Positions 48,706-59,199 of a stretch of 64,000 nt of DNA are shown here, in pieces (position 1 is the first letter of the stretch; every line of letters starts with the position of its first letter). The position numbers and the translations under genes were made by a program. The DNA comes from Pseudisothecium myosuroides (Eukaryota; Streptophyta; Bryopsida; Hypnales; Lembophyllaceae). Under the pieces are notes generated by a model. It was given only the letters and a program-made list of their open reading frames with translations, was not told the DNA's origin and made no database searches. The DNA is taken from NCBI GenBank assembly GCA_951799445.1, contig OX637287.1, positions 46,033,724 to 46,097,723 on the forward strand, written 5' to 3'.

Positions 48706-49078
48706 AAGGAATGTACATCAATTGAATGAGCATTTGACGAAGCAACACTTTAAATCCATCCCAACCTTACTACAACACTTTTATTAGAGGGGCTCAACAA
48801 TATTGGCTCTAAATGAAGTGGGTAGAGTACAAATTTTCTGTTTTCCACTAAAAGAAGATAGCGATTCTGTAATACAAATATATTAAATAAACTGCACCAA
48901 TGCGGCCCTTTCTTCGAAAATCAAAAGTGACTTCATTTTTTCATTTTGTCTTGTCTCTCTGCATTGTTAATAATAGGTGTCATAAACTACAAGTACTGAA
49001 CACGTGTACATACATATCCTAAAACAAATCCACACTACAATAAGGCATGAATGAACAACCATCCAATAATCACTTGAA

Positions 49079-50064
49079 GGGCCTAGGAGGTTGCTAAGAA
49101 GATCTAAGAAGAAGCTCTTGAGTGTAAGGATCCAAATCCAACTTGTTTCGTGCAATTCTGTTCCAAATTGAAAAAAATATGGAAATTTGAGTGAAGTAGT
49201 CAAAACTCTTGTATGTGCTGGTCCAAACTTCTAAAAGTTATGATTTGATGTTTGGGGGCCATTAAGATGAAGATTCAGTGTTGTAAACACTAGAAATTGT
49301 TGTAACTCTCCAAAAACTGTAAAATTGTTAAAAACTGCTAAAAATTGAAGAAGTTATGACATTTTGAAGTTTGAAAGTTGAAACGAAGTTTTGAGAGTTG
49401 TTTTCATGAGGTTTTGTTGGAGTTTTTCAAGCGTTGATAGCTAGGCAAAACGAGAGAGACGAAGATCGGTTGACTTTTAGGAATTATTATTCCATTTACT
49501 ATTGTAATTATAGAATTTATTATATCTATTATATCTATTATATCTATTATTGAGGTAATTTTTAGAAATTACAAAGATAATTATTAGGATAATTTTAAAA
49601 GTTATTTCAATAATTGATCTAATAAATTCTATAATTACAGTAGTAAATGGAATAATAATTCCTAAAAGTCAACCGATCTTCGTCTCTCTCGTTTTGCCTA
49701 GCTATCAACGCTTGAAAAACTCCAACAAAACCTCACGAAAACAACTCTCAAAACTCCATTTCAACTTTCAAACTTCAAAATGTCATAACTTCTTCAATTT
49801 TTAGCAGTTTTTAACAATTTTACAGTTTTTGGAGAGTTACAACAATTTCTAGTGTTTACAACACTGAGTCTTCATCTTAATGGCCCCCAAACATCAAATC
49901 ATAACTTTTAGAAGTTTGGACCAGCACATACAAGGGTTTTGACTACTTCACTCAAATTTCCATATTTTTTTCAATTTGGAACAGAATTGCACGAAACAAG
50001 TTGGATTTGGATCCTTACACTCAAGGGATTCTTCTTACTTCTTTTTAGCAACCTCCTAGGCCCT
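49079..50064. repeat. Long foldback: ~490-bp inverted arms
   Basis: Left arm about 49079-49570 and right arm about 49580-50064 are near-identical inverted repeats, starting GGGCCTAGGAGGTTGCTAA on the left and ending with its complement. The spacer is almost nil. The left arm has an extra run of TATTATATC units near the centre (49518-49545). A transcript would fold into a hairpin of roughly 490 bp. No coding frame is convincing. Confidence 0.88.
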
Positions 50065-50943
50065 CCGAAACCCTTCAACTCCAAATCAGCACCTCCAACT
50101 CTCGAAACTTGAAAACTTCAACTGCCACCACTTCTGCACGTTATCATCAACGCAACCAATGTCAAAACAATCCTCAAAATTCTCCAATCTCTCTAGTATT
50201 CTCACATCAGCATCTAGAGCATTCTCTTCAAGTAATCAGCATCCAAAATACTCTCAAATGCTTCTACTATATCTTGATAATACTAGTCTTGCACAGAAAT
50301 TGAATTATGCAAGGAAAAACCTTAGATTATGCAAATTGGCAATATTGCCATCATCTACAATCAACCCTTAAGGTATTCCATCTCCTAAACTCCACAAAAC
50401 CTTCACAAACAAGACTTGAAGAGAATGGAAGGGAAGGAAGGTCGGCCTTGGGTTTGAAGCAATCCTTCCTACTTCCAAATATCCATGTTCACACCTCCAA
50501 ACAACCCCAAAACACTAATTTAGCCCTCCAATGGCCAATACATGACTCAAGATACATGACCATTTTGGCTATACTAAGTCCACAACCACCCTCTAACATG
50601 CCTTATAGAATTCAATAGCTAACCATCATCAAATAACATGACAATTTTTAAAAATATTAAAATGAATTTTAATATTGTTGTAATATGATTTTAATATGAT
50701 TTTGTTAAGTAATTTTCTTGTAAAAATCATAATAATTATAATCATGCTTAAAATAATAATAAAATTTTGGCAAAAAATACAATTTTAATCATTTTGAAAA
50801 ATATTTAAATAGAATCAAAAGTACATAGTAGATGATTGGAGCTACATTTTTAAAATCAAGCTTCCAGACATTTAAAATCAAGAACTATATGAAATTCAAG
50901 TTTGACTTTTTACCATGCTTCTTGGGCTTGGTTTGTTCTTTAA
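50065..50943. other. Gene-free stretch right of the foldback
   Basis: Overlapping open stretches at 50109-50618 are rich in Ser, Asn and Gln with no domain. The remainder is AT-rich. Nothing supported. Confidence 0.4.
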
Positions 50944-51876
50944 CCCCTAAAGGACCGTTGTCCCTTTGGGGGATAAATGCGTTTTTGGGCAAGTACCTAC
51001 GGGCTGAAATTTTCTCCTCATTTTTTTAAACTTTTTTTGAGGTAGAAAAGCTAATTAGCTTTGTGGGAATATAGTTTATTTCACAATCGATGCTTGGGAA
51101 CAAAAGTTATGACCAAATAAGCTCAAAACAGGGGACGAGGGGCAGTCTAGGCAACAAAAAAAAAATGGACAAAAATTTGAAATTTTTTTTTTAATATTTT
51201 TTTCTCATAGATTATATTTTTGTCTATTTGGAAAGCTTTGATTCATTTCATTTGGATTTGTTATGAGAAAGTTATGGACATTCTTGTTTTTTGGGCAGTT
51301 AGAGCATCTTCTTGAAAAAAATAACTTGTAGGATTCATTTTTGAATGCAATTTTTCAAATTTTTCAAATTTTTTTTTTTACATGGTTTAGTTTATTTGCT
51401 AGAATAATCTCACCATTGGGATTAGTGTATTTTAATTCCATCTAAAATATATTAATATTTTAGATTTTCCTTCTATCTTGTACCTACTTTTACTTAACAA
51501 TTTTTTTAAGAATGATAATAAAGTTTTTTTGATTATTTTTTTTGTTTTCTAGACTCTCAACTCAATTCTCCACTATAAAGATTTAAAGCTCAAAACTTTA
51601 TAGTGCAAAAATTTTAAGTCAAAAATGTTCAAAGTCAAAAAATCTAGTCCCACAATGTGTTGAAAAACTTGTTTTTTCCACTTTAAACGCAAATATCTTG
51701 CAATCTGTGTGGTCAAAAATTCTGAAATTTTTTCCACACTTTTTCATACTAGTTAGGTGTAAGATCCCGTGGTTAGATGTGAAAGAAAAATAATTTAATT
51801 TTTTTTAAAACCTTTGCTATAGAAATGGTAGTTTTGATTGTTTTTTGGCAGAAAAAAGGCCTTGGTCCTTTAGGGG
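50944..51876. mobile_element. TTAA-type element family 2, right copy (inverted)
   Basis: TTAA flanks at 50940-50943 and 51877-51880. The left end is CCCCTAAAGGACCGTTGTCC and the right end is the complement of CCCCTAAAGGACCAAGGCC. Length 933 bp. The interior matches 47345-48240 in the opposite direction. No coding capacity. Confidence 0.75.
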
Positions 51877-53279
51877 TTAAGATGGATTGAATCACATAAT
51901 CCCAATGGTGGGGTTATTGTAGTAAGAAAAATAAACTGTGTGGAATTTTTTTTTTCCAAAAATTGCAAAAATTTAGTTAAAATACAAATCCTATTCATTG
52001 TTTTTTTTCAAAGATGTTATAATTGCCCACAAAAAAAGATTCTTTTCAACTTCCTCACTGTCGATCCAATTAGAATGAATCATATCTTTCTTTGCAGAAA
52101 AAAGTACTTGATACTAGTATTCTAAAAAAAAAAAAAATTAATTATTTTGAGATTTTGAAATTTTTTTGGCTACATGGAGGTTTGAGCATTTCAATTTAGT
52201 GTGGCATAACTTTCCCCAAGCCATTGATTGAAATAAAAATTTTATTCTTAGAAAGCTAATTTGTTTTTCTATCAAGATCACATAATCCTTTCCAAACTTT
52301 CAAGGAGGGAAACAAGGGGACACTGAAGACTTAATTTGGTAAAATTAAGAAAATAATCATAAGTTTTCAAAATTAATCTAACTATTAAATCTCCAAAGTA
52401 GCAACTTAGTTTGTTTTTTTGAACTTTCAAGTTCACCCAAAGGCACCAAACTCATAACATTCTTAATTAATGAAATAATGGTCCATTTCCACTTGGCGTT
52501 ACAAGCGCTCTTAACAATTGGTCTTACATCAACAATTCTTCCCTTGTTCCCACTCATGTTGTTTATCAAACGCCGATCCTAGCTGGAATCTGACGTGTGT
52601 GAGTGTAAGAGTAAGATTGTTATGTAGCTTTTGCAGTAATCATAAACAGCTTGCTAGTATTTTCATAGTATTCAAATCTTTGGAATTTGTAGATTTTTGA
52701 TGAGTCCGTGAGGTCTTATGTATTGTTGCCTCTTTGTGTCCATTAACTAAAACTGCCATTGCTATAGTATCTAATATGTTGATTCACTTAGACTGCACAA
52801 CTTGCAGAACTTACTAATTGAGACTTGCACAATTTAAGCTCCTCACAGCTTATAGAACTTTGCCAATTGAGACTTGTGCAAAACTTACAGACTGAAACTT
52901 GCACAACTTTAGCTCCTCAAGCCTTGCACAACTTGCTGACTAAGATTGAATTCATATTGAACCAAGTTGCTGCAGAGCCTAATGGAACAATGACAAAATT
53001 TCACAAAGAAAAGAATCCAAACGCTTGCAAAAATCACTCAAGCGATTGAGAACACCCATCCACTCGAACCCCAGCCAAAATCCAAAGTTTGTGGTAGAAT
53101 CACAAATTTTAGCACCTATCACAACATAGAGTTGGTGGAAATACAAGCCACATGTGAATTGTTCACAACTCAAAAGCTCAGAAACAAATATAACAGTTCC
53201 AAACATGAATTCTAATAAAAAAAATTAGGTCTTATCTTTTAACACACAAAGATTGCAAATGCCAAGTCGGAATGTATTT
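51877..53279. other. Gene-free stretch with decayed family-2 sequence and tandem units
   Basis: 51890-52300 resembles the interior of the family-2 TTAA elements. A hammerhead-like core lies at 52698-52713. Degenerate units of about 35 bp (CACAACTT and GAGACTTGC motifs) repeat at 52793-52945. No gene recognised. Confidence 0.45.
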
Positions 53280-53623
53280 CATTAGAGAAAATTCTAGGTC
53301 TCTGGAAGGCTGTTCCACAGCCCTCCAAGGTACCCTGAAATTTGTTTTTTTTGGGCTAAAAAAATCATTTTTTCCCTATTCCCGCCCATTTAAAATGGCA
53401 ATGGCACAAGATCAAAGTTTTTAGAGTTAAAATTAATTAATTAATTTTTAATCTTAAAAAAATTATTTTAAAAAAAAAATCGCAAAATTTGACTGTTTCA
53501 GCGAATAGTCAGCTTGGTTCACTGCTCATTGCGGCACTTTTCCAGAGTGACAGACCAAGCTTTGAAATAGCTTGGTTTGTCACTCTAGAGTAGTCCTCTG
53601 GAGGACTAAAATTTTCTTTAATG
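53280..53623. mobile_element. TIR element with CATTAGAGAAAATTCTAG-like ends
   Basis: The left end CATTAGAGAAAATTCTAGG and the complement of the right end (CATTAAAGAAAATTTTAGT) are inverted over about 28 bp. Length 344 bp, no coding frame. Related to 8379-8849. Confidence 0.55.
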
Positions 53624-53833
53624 TAAGGGTCTTTTTGTTAGCAGCATCACTTATTCATGTTACAATAGAGATTATTCTTTTTCATTAGTTCACAATGCAT
53701 AACAACATTTCCTTCAAGATTTTCAATATGGTAGAAACATCCAAAACTGTTTGTGTACATATTCCTAACATAGAGACTTCTATTGAAAGTATCTCCAAAA
53801 GTGCAATTAAACTGTCCCCATATTCAATCCTTA

Positions 53834-55387
53834 AACTCCCAATGTCCCCTCAAGGGACAAAATAGAATTTGAGTAGGCTCCTATGGTCTCGATTTTTGTT
53901 GTAATTCTTGAAATTTGTTTTTGAAGATAGGTAAATACATTAGCTTTCTAGGAATATAATTTTATTTCAAAGCTATGCCACCCTAGGCCCAAAACATAAT
54001 TTGTCAGGTAGTTAAAAAAATCATAGAAAGTCAAAATAAAAATTTCAAAATTTTATTTGTTATCAAGTGTATTTTTGTCTACATAGAAAGATTTGATCCA
54101 TTTTATTTAGATTAGTGATGAGAAAGTTGTGGACAAACTTATTTTTTAGACAATCTAAGAATCTTTTTGAAAATATAACTTATACAATTCAAGTGTATTT
54201 TTTGAATTTTTTTCCTAGACTTTCAACTCAATTCTTCAACATAAAAAATTAGAAATGGGTGATTGCAAGAAACACCTGTACTATTTTCCGTCACACGTTC
54301 AATGCGGAAGTTGTTTTGTGCCATAAATATTGCAAAAATGATTGAATGAACTTGAAATTCAAAAGCAAGCTTCCTATAGCAATAGAAAATAATGCACTTG
54401 AATTATTTCAATTTTTTTGAAAATTAATTTAATAGGTGAAATTGAATTTTGATTATATGTCACACATGCGGTTTTGGTGGTTTTTAGTACTATCGAGTAC
54501 CTTTTTTGAAGAGTTACATCATCAAATTTGGTAGGCTAGCTCTTCTAATAGAAATACACCTTCTCAGGGGAGGGATTTCCAAAAACATTTTCCAAGTGTG
54601 CTTTATATTGGCCTAAAGTGTGCTACATTCAAGTTGAATTTATGTTGAATTAAAATTGTTTTTTTAGTTCTAACTTTGATCTTCCTACTTTGCTCTTAGT
54701 TGGCAACAATGGCCATTTTTAAAATAAATTTTTCGAACTCATTTCCTAATTTTCAAAAATAGAAACGTGAAAGTCTCAATTTCTAGGATAAATTGTAGCA
54801 TGTGGCTCAAAATAGTACTTCAGGGTACACAGAAAGACTCAATAGTACTATTGGGGTTCGTAATACCTTCTATCTGACAATGTAAATTTTTTTTTAATGG
54901 CAAATTAAGTATTTCCATCCATTTTTGTCATCCAATGATGAACATCACATGTTGTCAGAATAGTAAATTTGAAATCCAATTGACCATTCAAATTTTATGT
55001 TCCATGCCTTCAATAGTACTGAAGGTGACTCATAGTACAAAAAATCTCTAAAAATCCAAAAATGCAAAACGCAACAAATAGTACAAGTTCCTTGCAATCA
55101 CCCAAATTCAAAATGTGCAAAGCAAAAATTTTAAGCTATGAAGAATCAAAGCCTTTAAATTTAGTTAGACAAGGTGTTAAAAATCCGAAGTTTATTATCT
55201 TCAAATGCAAATCTACAATATCAAATTTTTGAATTTTTTTCCATACATTCTTGTATTAGTCTAATACAAGTTGGATCCTGTGGTTAGATATGCATACGAA
55301 ACAATTTCTTAAATTCATTGCATTTTGCAATAGAAATGGCAATTTTGAGTGGTTTTGATGAAAAAAATGCCTTAGGACTTTTGGAGA
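53834..55387. mobile_element. Decayed TTAA-type family-2 element with an inserted TIR element
   Basis: The left side reads TTAA followed by CTCCCAATGTCCCCTCAAGG. The right side reads GCCTTAGGACTTTTGGAGATTAG in two halves. The interior on both sides aligns with 50944-51876. The middle is occupied by the separate element at 54257-55103. Confidence 0.5.
54257..55103. mobile_element. TIR element with GGGTGATTGCAAG ends and AAAT duplication
   Basis: The left end is GGGTGATTGCAAGAAAC and the right end is the complement of GGGTGATTGCAAGGAAC, with a TGTACTA motif shortly inside both. AAAT occurs at 54253-54256 and again at 55104-55107, and joining the flanks restores the family-2 host sequence. The 847-bp interior has no convincing frame. 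The superfamily is not clear from a 4-bp duplication. Confidence 0.7.
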
Positions 55388-55409
55388 TTAGTTGCATTTA
55401 GTTGACTAC

Positions 55410-56150
55410 TGATTATCTAAATTTCAGTTTTATGACCAGGCTACATGACAATTTTAGTTGCTTGGGGAGTTTCCACTGTAAAAGTTCATAGCAATTACAT
55501 GTCTTATCTAAAATTGTAATTTTTTTTGAAAATTCATTATTATCAATTGCTAATACTGCATAAATGTTTTTTCCTTGAAAAAGGTGTCTCCAACTATTTT
55601 GAACTGATTTCTTATTTTGAAGGTTTTAGGTGTTCCCACCTTTGTGAAGGAAAAGGACTTCCCAACCTTGGAGGTCAAGAATGTTACACTAATTGTCCTT
55701 CTTCATTGTTGACTCTATCCTTTGGACAAAGATTATCACATATTCACATTGACTATGAATATTGAATTGGACTTTCCAAATCCTATTAACAATGACATTC
55801 ACATTGTACAAAGCGGTTAGGGATGTGGAGTTCAGCTGTCAATAAACTATTTTTTTCTTCAATTTCCTCACTATTTACTATTCTATCAATAAATTAATAC
55901 TGTTGCTTACATGGGATAGACCCTCGTGGTTGTACTATTCTTGTTCTTTAATTGATATAGTTTTTGAGGTAGGAGTACCCAAAACTAACAGCAGTTGTTT
56001 TGCTATACCTTAAAAAAGTCCTAAAGCAAGTAGATCCAAAGTTGACAGATGAGTTTACATGAATGTAATACACAATGATTAGGGCGGTGGCCAATAAGAC
56101 AAGCGAGATACAAGCTTACAATTTGTTGCTTTTGGGTGTTTCCGTGCCCA
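55410..56150. repeat. Two partial relatives of the 33023-33380 TIR element
   Basis: 55410-55645 aligns with 33190-33375, and 55965-56150 carries a left-end-like GAGGTAGGAGTACCCAAAAC with an inverted partner near 56130. Both are diverged. Confidence 0.45.
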
Positions 56151-57949
56151 CTTTTGTGTTAGTCTACTGTCCACAGTAGGTGCATCTATGCAGTAGTTTT
56201 CAAAAATTCATATTATATTCAAACAAGCTCAGAAAAATACGAAAGTAATTTTTTTGGTTTCTTAAACCATTTCCTAATAAGCACACATCATTTTATTTTA
56301 TTTTTTTTCTATAGCTACCTTCAAGATTTGCAGATCTTGAAGAAGTGTCACATTTAGGTGCTTCACTGCTTCTCCCTTATTTCAAATGGAAAAACTAAAT
56401 GCTAAATCTTACTATCCTTAAGTCGAGCACTTCGGGGTTAATGATGTCAGGCAAGTTGACAACACAAGTGGAGTAAGGTAAGAGGTGCAGAAAGCGACCC
56501 TTTAAGGGCTGATCCGCCTTTTTCGGAGGTTTTCATGGACAAAATGATTTTTAGCTCATTTTTCAGAGAAAGAAAAATAGATTTGGAACACAACACAAGT
56601 GGTTTCATATTTTTCTAAGCATTTTTGAATTACTTATGAATTTTCAAAGATTCAGGTCATAGGCACCTATTTGTGACCATAGGTGTCCCAAAATTTGTCC
56701 TCTTGTGACTTGTAAAGAAATGTGCAGAAACCAAAGACAATGATTAGCTCTTGCAATTAAAAAAACAAATTTTCTTGAATTCATTAAGGGACGAAAGCAG
56801 TCCATTTAAGGATCACCTTGCATCCATTCTACAAGTACCTATAGGACGGTCTGAAGAAGAGGGGCGGAATTGGAGCCACTTACCTTATTGGACTGACAAA
56901 GGAAAAGCCACAAAAGCCACACTGACATGCCTGCTTGCAGTGGCTGATGATAAGACCCGCTGAGAAACTTCCCGTACCGACGTCGGTCCAGTTGCCGCTG
57001 CTGCCGGATTCCGGGCTCTTAACGTGGGCCGTCCGTCCGTCCTTCACGAAACTCCGGCATGTTTCCACCTCATCAACTTCCGCTCCCGGTAAGTTAAATA
57101 AGTTGCAAACGTGCACCTTGCTGCTCCCGGCCACCTCCGTCGCCTGCCAGCCAGCTCGAGGTGATACAGTATTACAGTCCTCATTTTTTTAAGTTTTATT
57201 TTGAAAATGAAACCCAGCCTGTGAACCGTATTGAGCGAGAGATTAAAATACAATTAAGCTTCAGTTGGGTCCCAATTCCCAACTCCCCGCCCAAGATGGA
57301 AAGTCGGTGACCTGGGAATGCATATCGCCACTAAGTTTGTATCTTCAGTTGAGTTTTTTTTTTTCCCCCCCCCGTTAAGTTAACTTTCGTTTCGTTTCTT
57401 CAGTTGTTAAGGTAACTTCAGTTTCAGTTTGCGTGTTTTCAGTTGCCCTCCTGGAGCAACAGGTGTTGATATGAAGGCCACCGCAGCCAGTTAGTTCGGT
57501 GGAGTGGAGTGTTTGGGAAAACTACTGTAAGTAAAGTAGGATGATGTTTTTACTGAAGTTATTTGATCGATCATCATTCGACGAGGTAGTTGATTGACTT
57601 GTGATTCCCTCTTTCGGACGGAAGCTCCATCCAGACCATCTCGCTGTTCCAATTGGAGAATCAAACTAAAGTTCTAACTGTCCAAAGTTAGAGGAATTTT
57701 TTACCAACGGTTCCTTGTGATACAGAAATTCTTTTTCCTTGCTCCTTAGTATACATTTGACTTTTTTGACTTTTTTTAAAATTTCAGCACTTTGAAAATT
57801 CATAGTTCATTCATACGGTGTCCAGAAAATGCATTTTTAAGAAAATCTAGAATCTCCTTCAACTACCAACAAGATCCCCCCCAAAAATCGATATAATAAT
57901 GGGAACCCTGTGGAGTTGCTTATTTGTGATTTTAGGTGAAGTTACCTTA
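56151..57949. other. Gene-free stretch
   Basis: 56475-56790 is a diverged copy of the AAGGTRGGAGG repeat family. 56880-57160 is GC-richer with open stretches on both strands but no domain. 57750-57949 is shared with 24700-24800 (inverted). No gene supported. Confidence 0.45.
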
Positions 57950-58142
57950 ATGGGCAATTTCATTAAAATGGCGATGTTTTTTAAAACGGCGTGAAAACAA
58001 TTCAGAAAGGTCGTTCCAAATCTATACCTGTCATAGATGGTTCAAAATGGTCGTTCTGAAATCTATACTAGTCCTAGATGGTGAAAATGGCACACCGTCA
58101 AAGTAGCACTTGGAATACCGCCATTTTAATGAAATTGCCCAT
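57950..58142. mobile_element. MITE with 22-bp perfect inverted ends
   Basis: GGGCAATTTCATTAAAATGG and its exact complement bound a 189-bp core (57952-58140); the outer AT extends the symmetry to 57950-58142. The interior has two imperfect copies of a GGTCGTTC...CTAGATGGT-like unit. It lies about 1.06 kb upstream of the receptor kinase start. Confidence 0.75.
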
Positions 58143-59199
58143 CTTACCTCCTCTCTAGTGTGCACGTCCGTTCAGTTATGAGATGCCGTGTTACCTTCAA
58201 GCACCACCCCGCCTTCAGTTGGCCAACTGAAATCACTGCAATGGCTCTTGCACAACCGCCAATCCCCGGTCCAGTTCGTGATTTTCACCATCATCTCCAA
58301 GTTGCTACATGTGCAAGAGTGCAAGACCTTCACATCCACCCACCTCACTCAGTGGAATCCAGTCCCACGTTTCCACAGCCGTGACTTTATCCGGTGAAAG
58401 CCTTCGAGTTCCTAAGTTTAACCACCTTTCTGAACACTGCTCCAATCAGGTCCACAGGGTGAACAAAATCTACCATTCTCGGACTGTAACTTATGACTGC
58501 CACCTAATCCCCGAGAAGGCCGTGAACATTCCCGATCAGACTGCAGTCTCTTGCTCATCAATGAGTGGCGGAGTGATGACGAAAACGGAATCTACAGTAA
58601 CTTCGGCACTAATTCGCAAGTGATGACGGAGCCCTCTTCGTTATCCAGGCCAACTCAAGCTGGACTTACGTCGTCGGTGTCCTACTTTTCCAGCATGCAT
58701 GCACTCAATTAATCATCGATCTAGTTCTAGTGAAACCCTCCTCCCCCATCTCGCACCTTTAGTGCGCACTTGTAGCTAGTTTTAATAATAATAATATTAT
58801 TATTAAGGTCGATTGAGGCATTGAGCCTCATCAGCTTGCATGGGTGCCTTTGGGCGGGGCCGCTGCCAGGCCAGCTAGCACTGGAATTTGGGAAGGTTTT
58901 CATAAAACAAAGCGAAACACACCATGCGCTGTTGGCTTCTTCATCTCTAACTTAGTTTTCTCGGACACCGGATGACCGGATCACACTCATGCTAGCGTTG
59001 ACAAGGTTTTCTATCTTAAACTAAGTGTTGGAAACTTGGAATGAGTGTATGGGGGTGACTGAATCAGAGATTTGGGCGGTTCAAGGGACTTTTTGTTGTG
59101 AAGCATTAGTAGTACTCTATGTTGAGGTGAGATTGAATCTATCGATCAGAAGAGAGAGATGCTGCAACAAGGGAAATGTTCTGAATCTGTAGTCACGAG
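58143..59199. other. Upstream region of the receptor kinase
   Basis: GC-rich 58160-58640 has open stretches in several frames but no recognisable domain. 58640-59199 probably contains the promoter and 5' UTR of the receptor kinase. Confidence 0.4.

Noticed and set aside
50109..50618. Overlapping open frames right of the foldback
   Set aside because: Low-complexity, no domain, no splice-consistent extension.
58160..58623. Open stretches upstream of the receptor kinase, one with a faint leucine-rich look
   Set aside because: Frames are broken and no LRR consensus repeats; not enough to call a gene.
58570..58630. Two GTGATGACG motifs resembling box C
   Set aside because: No CTGA box D with a terminal stem follows either one.
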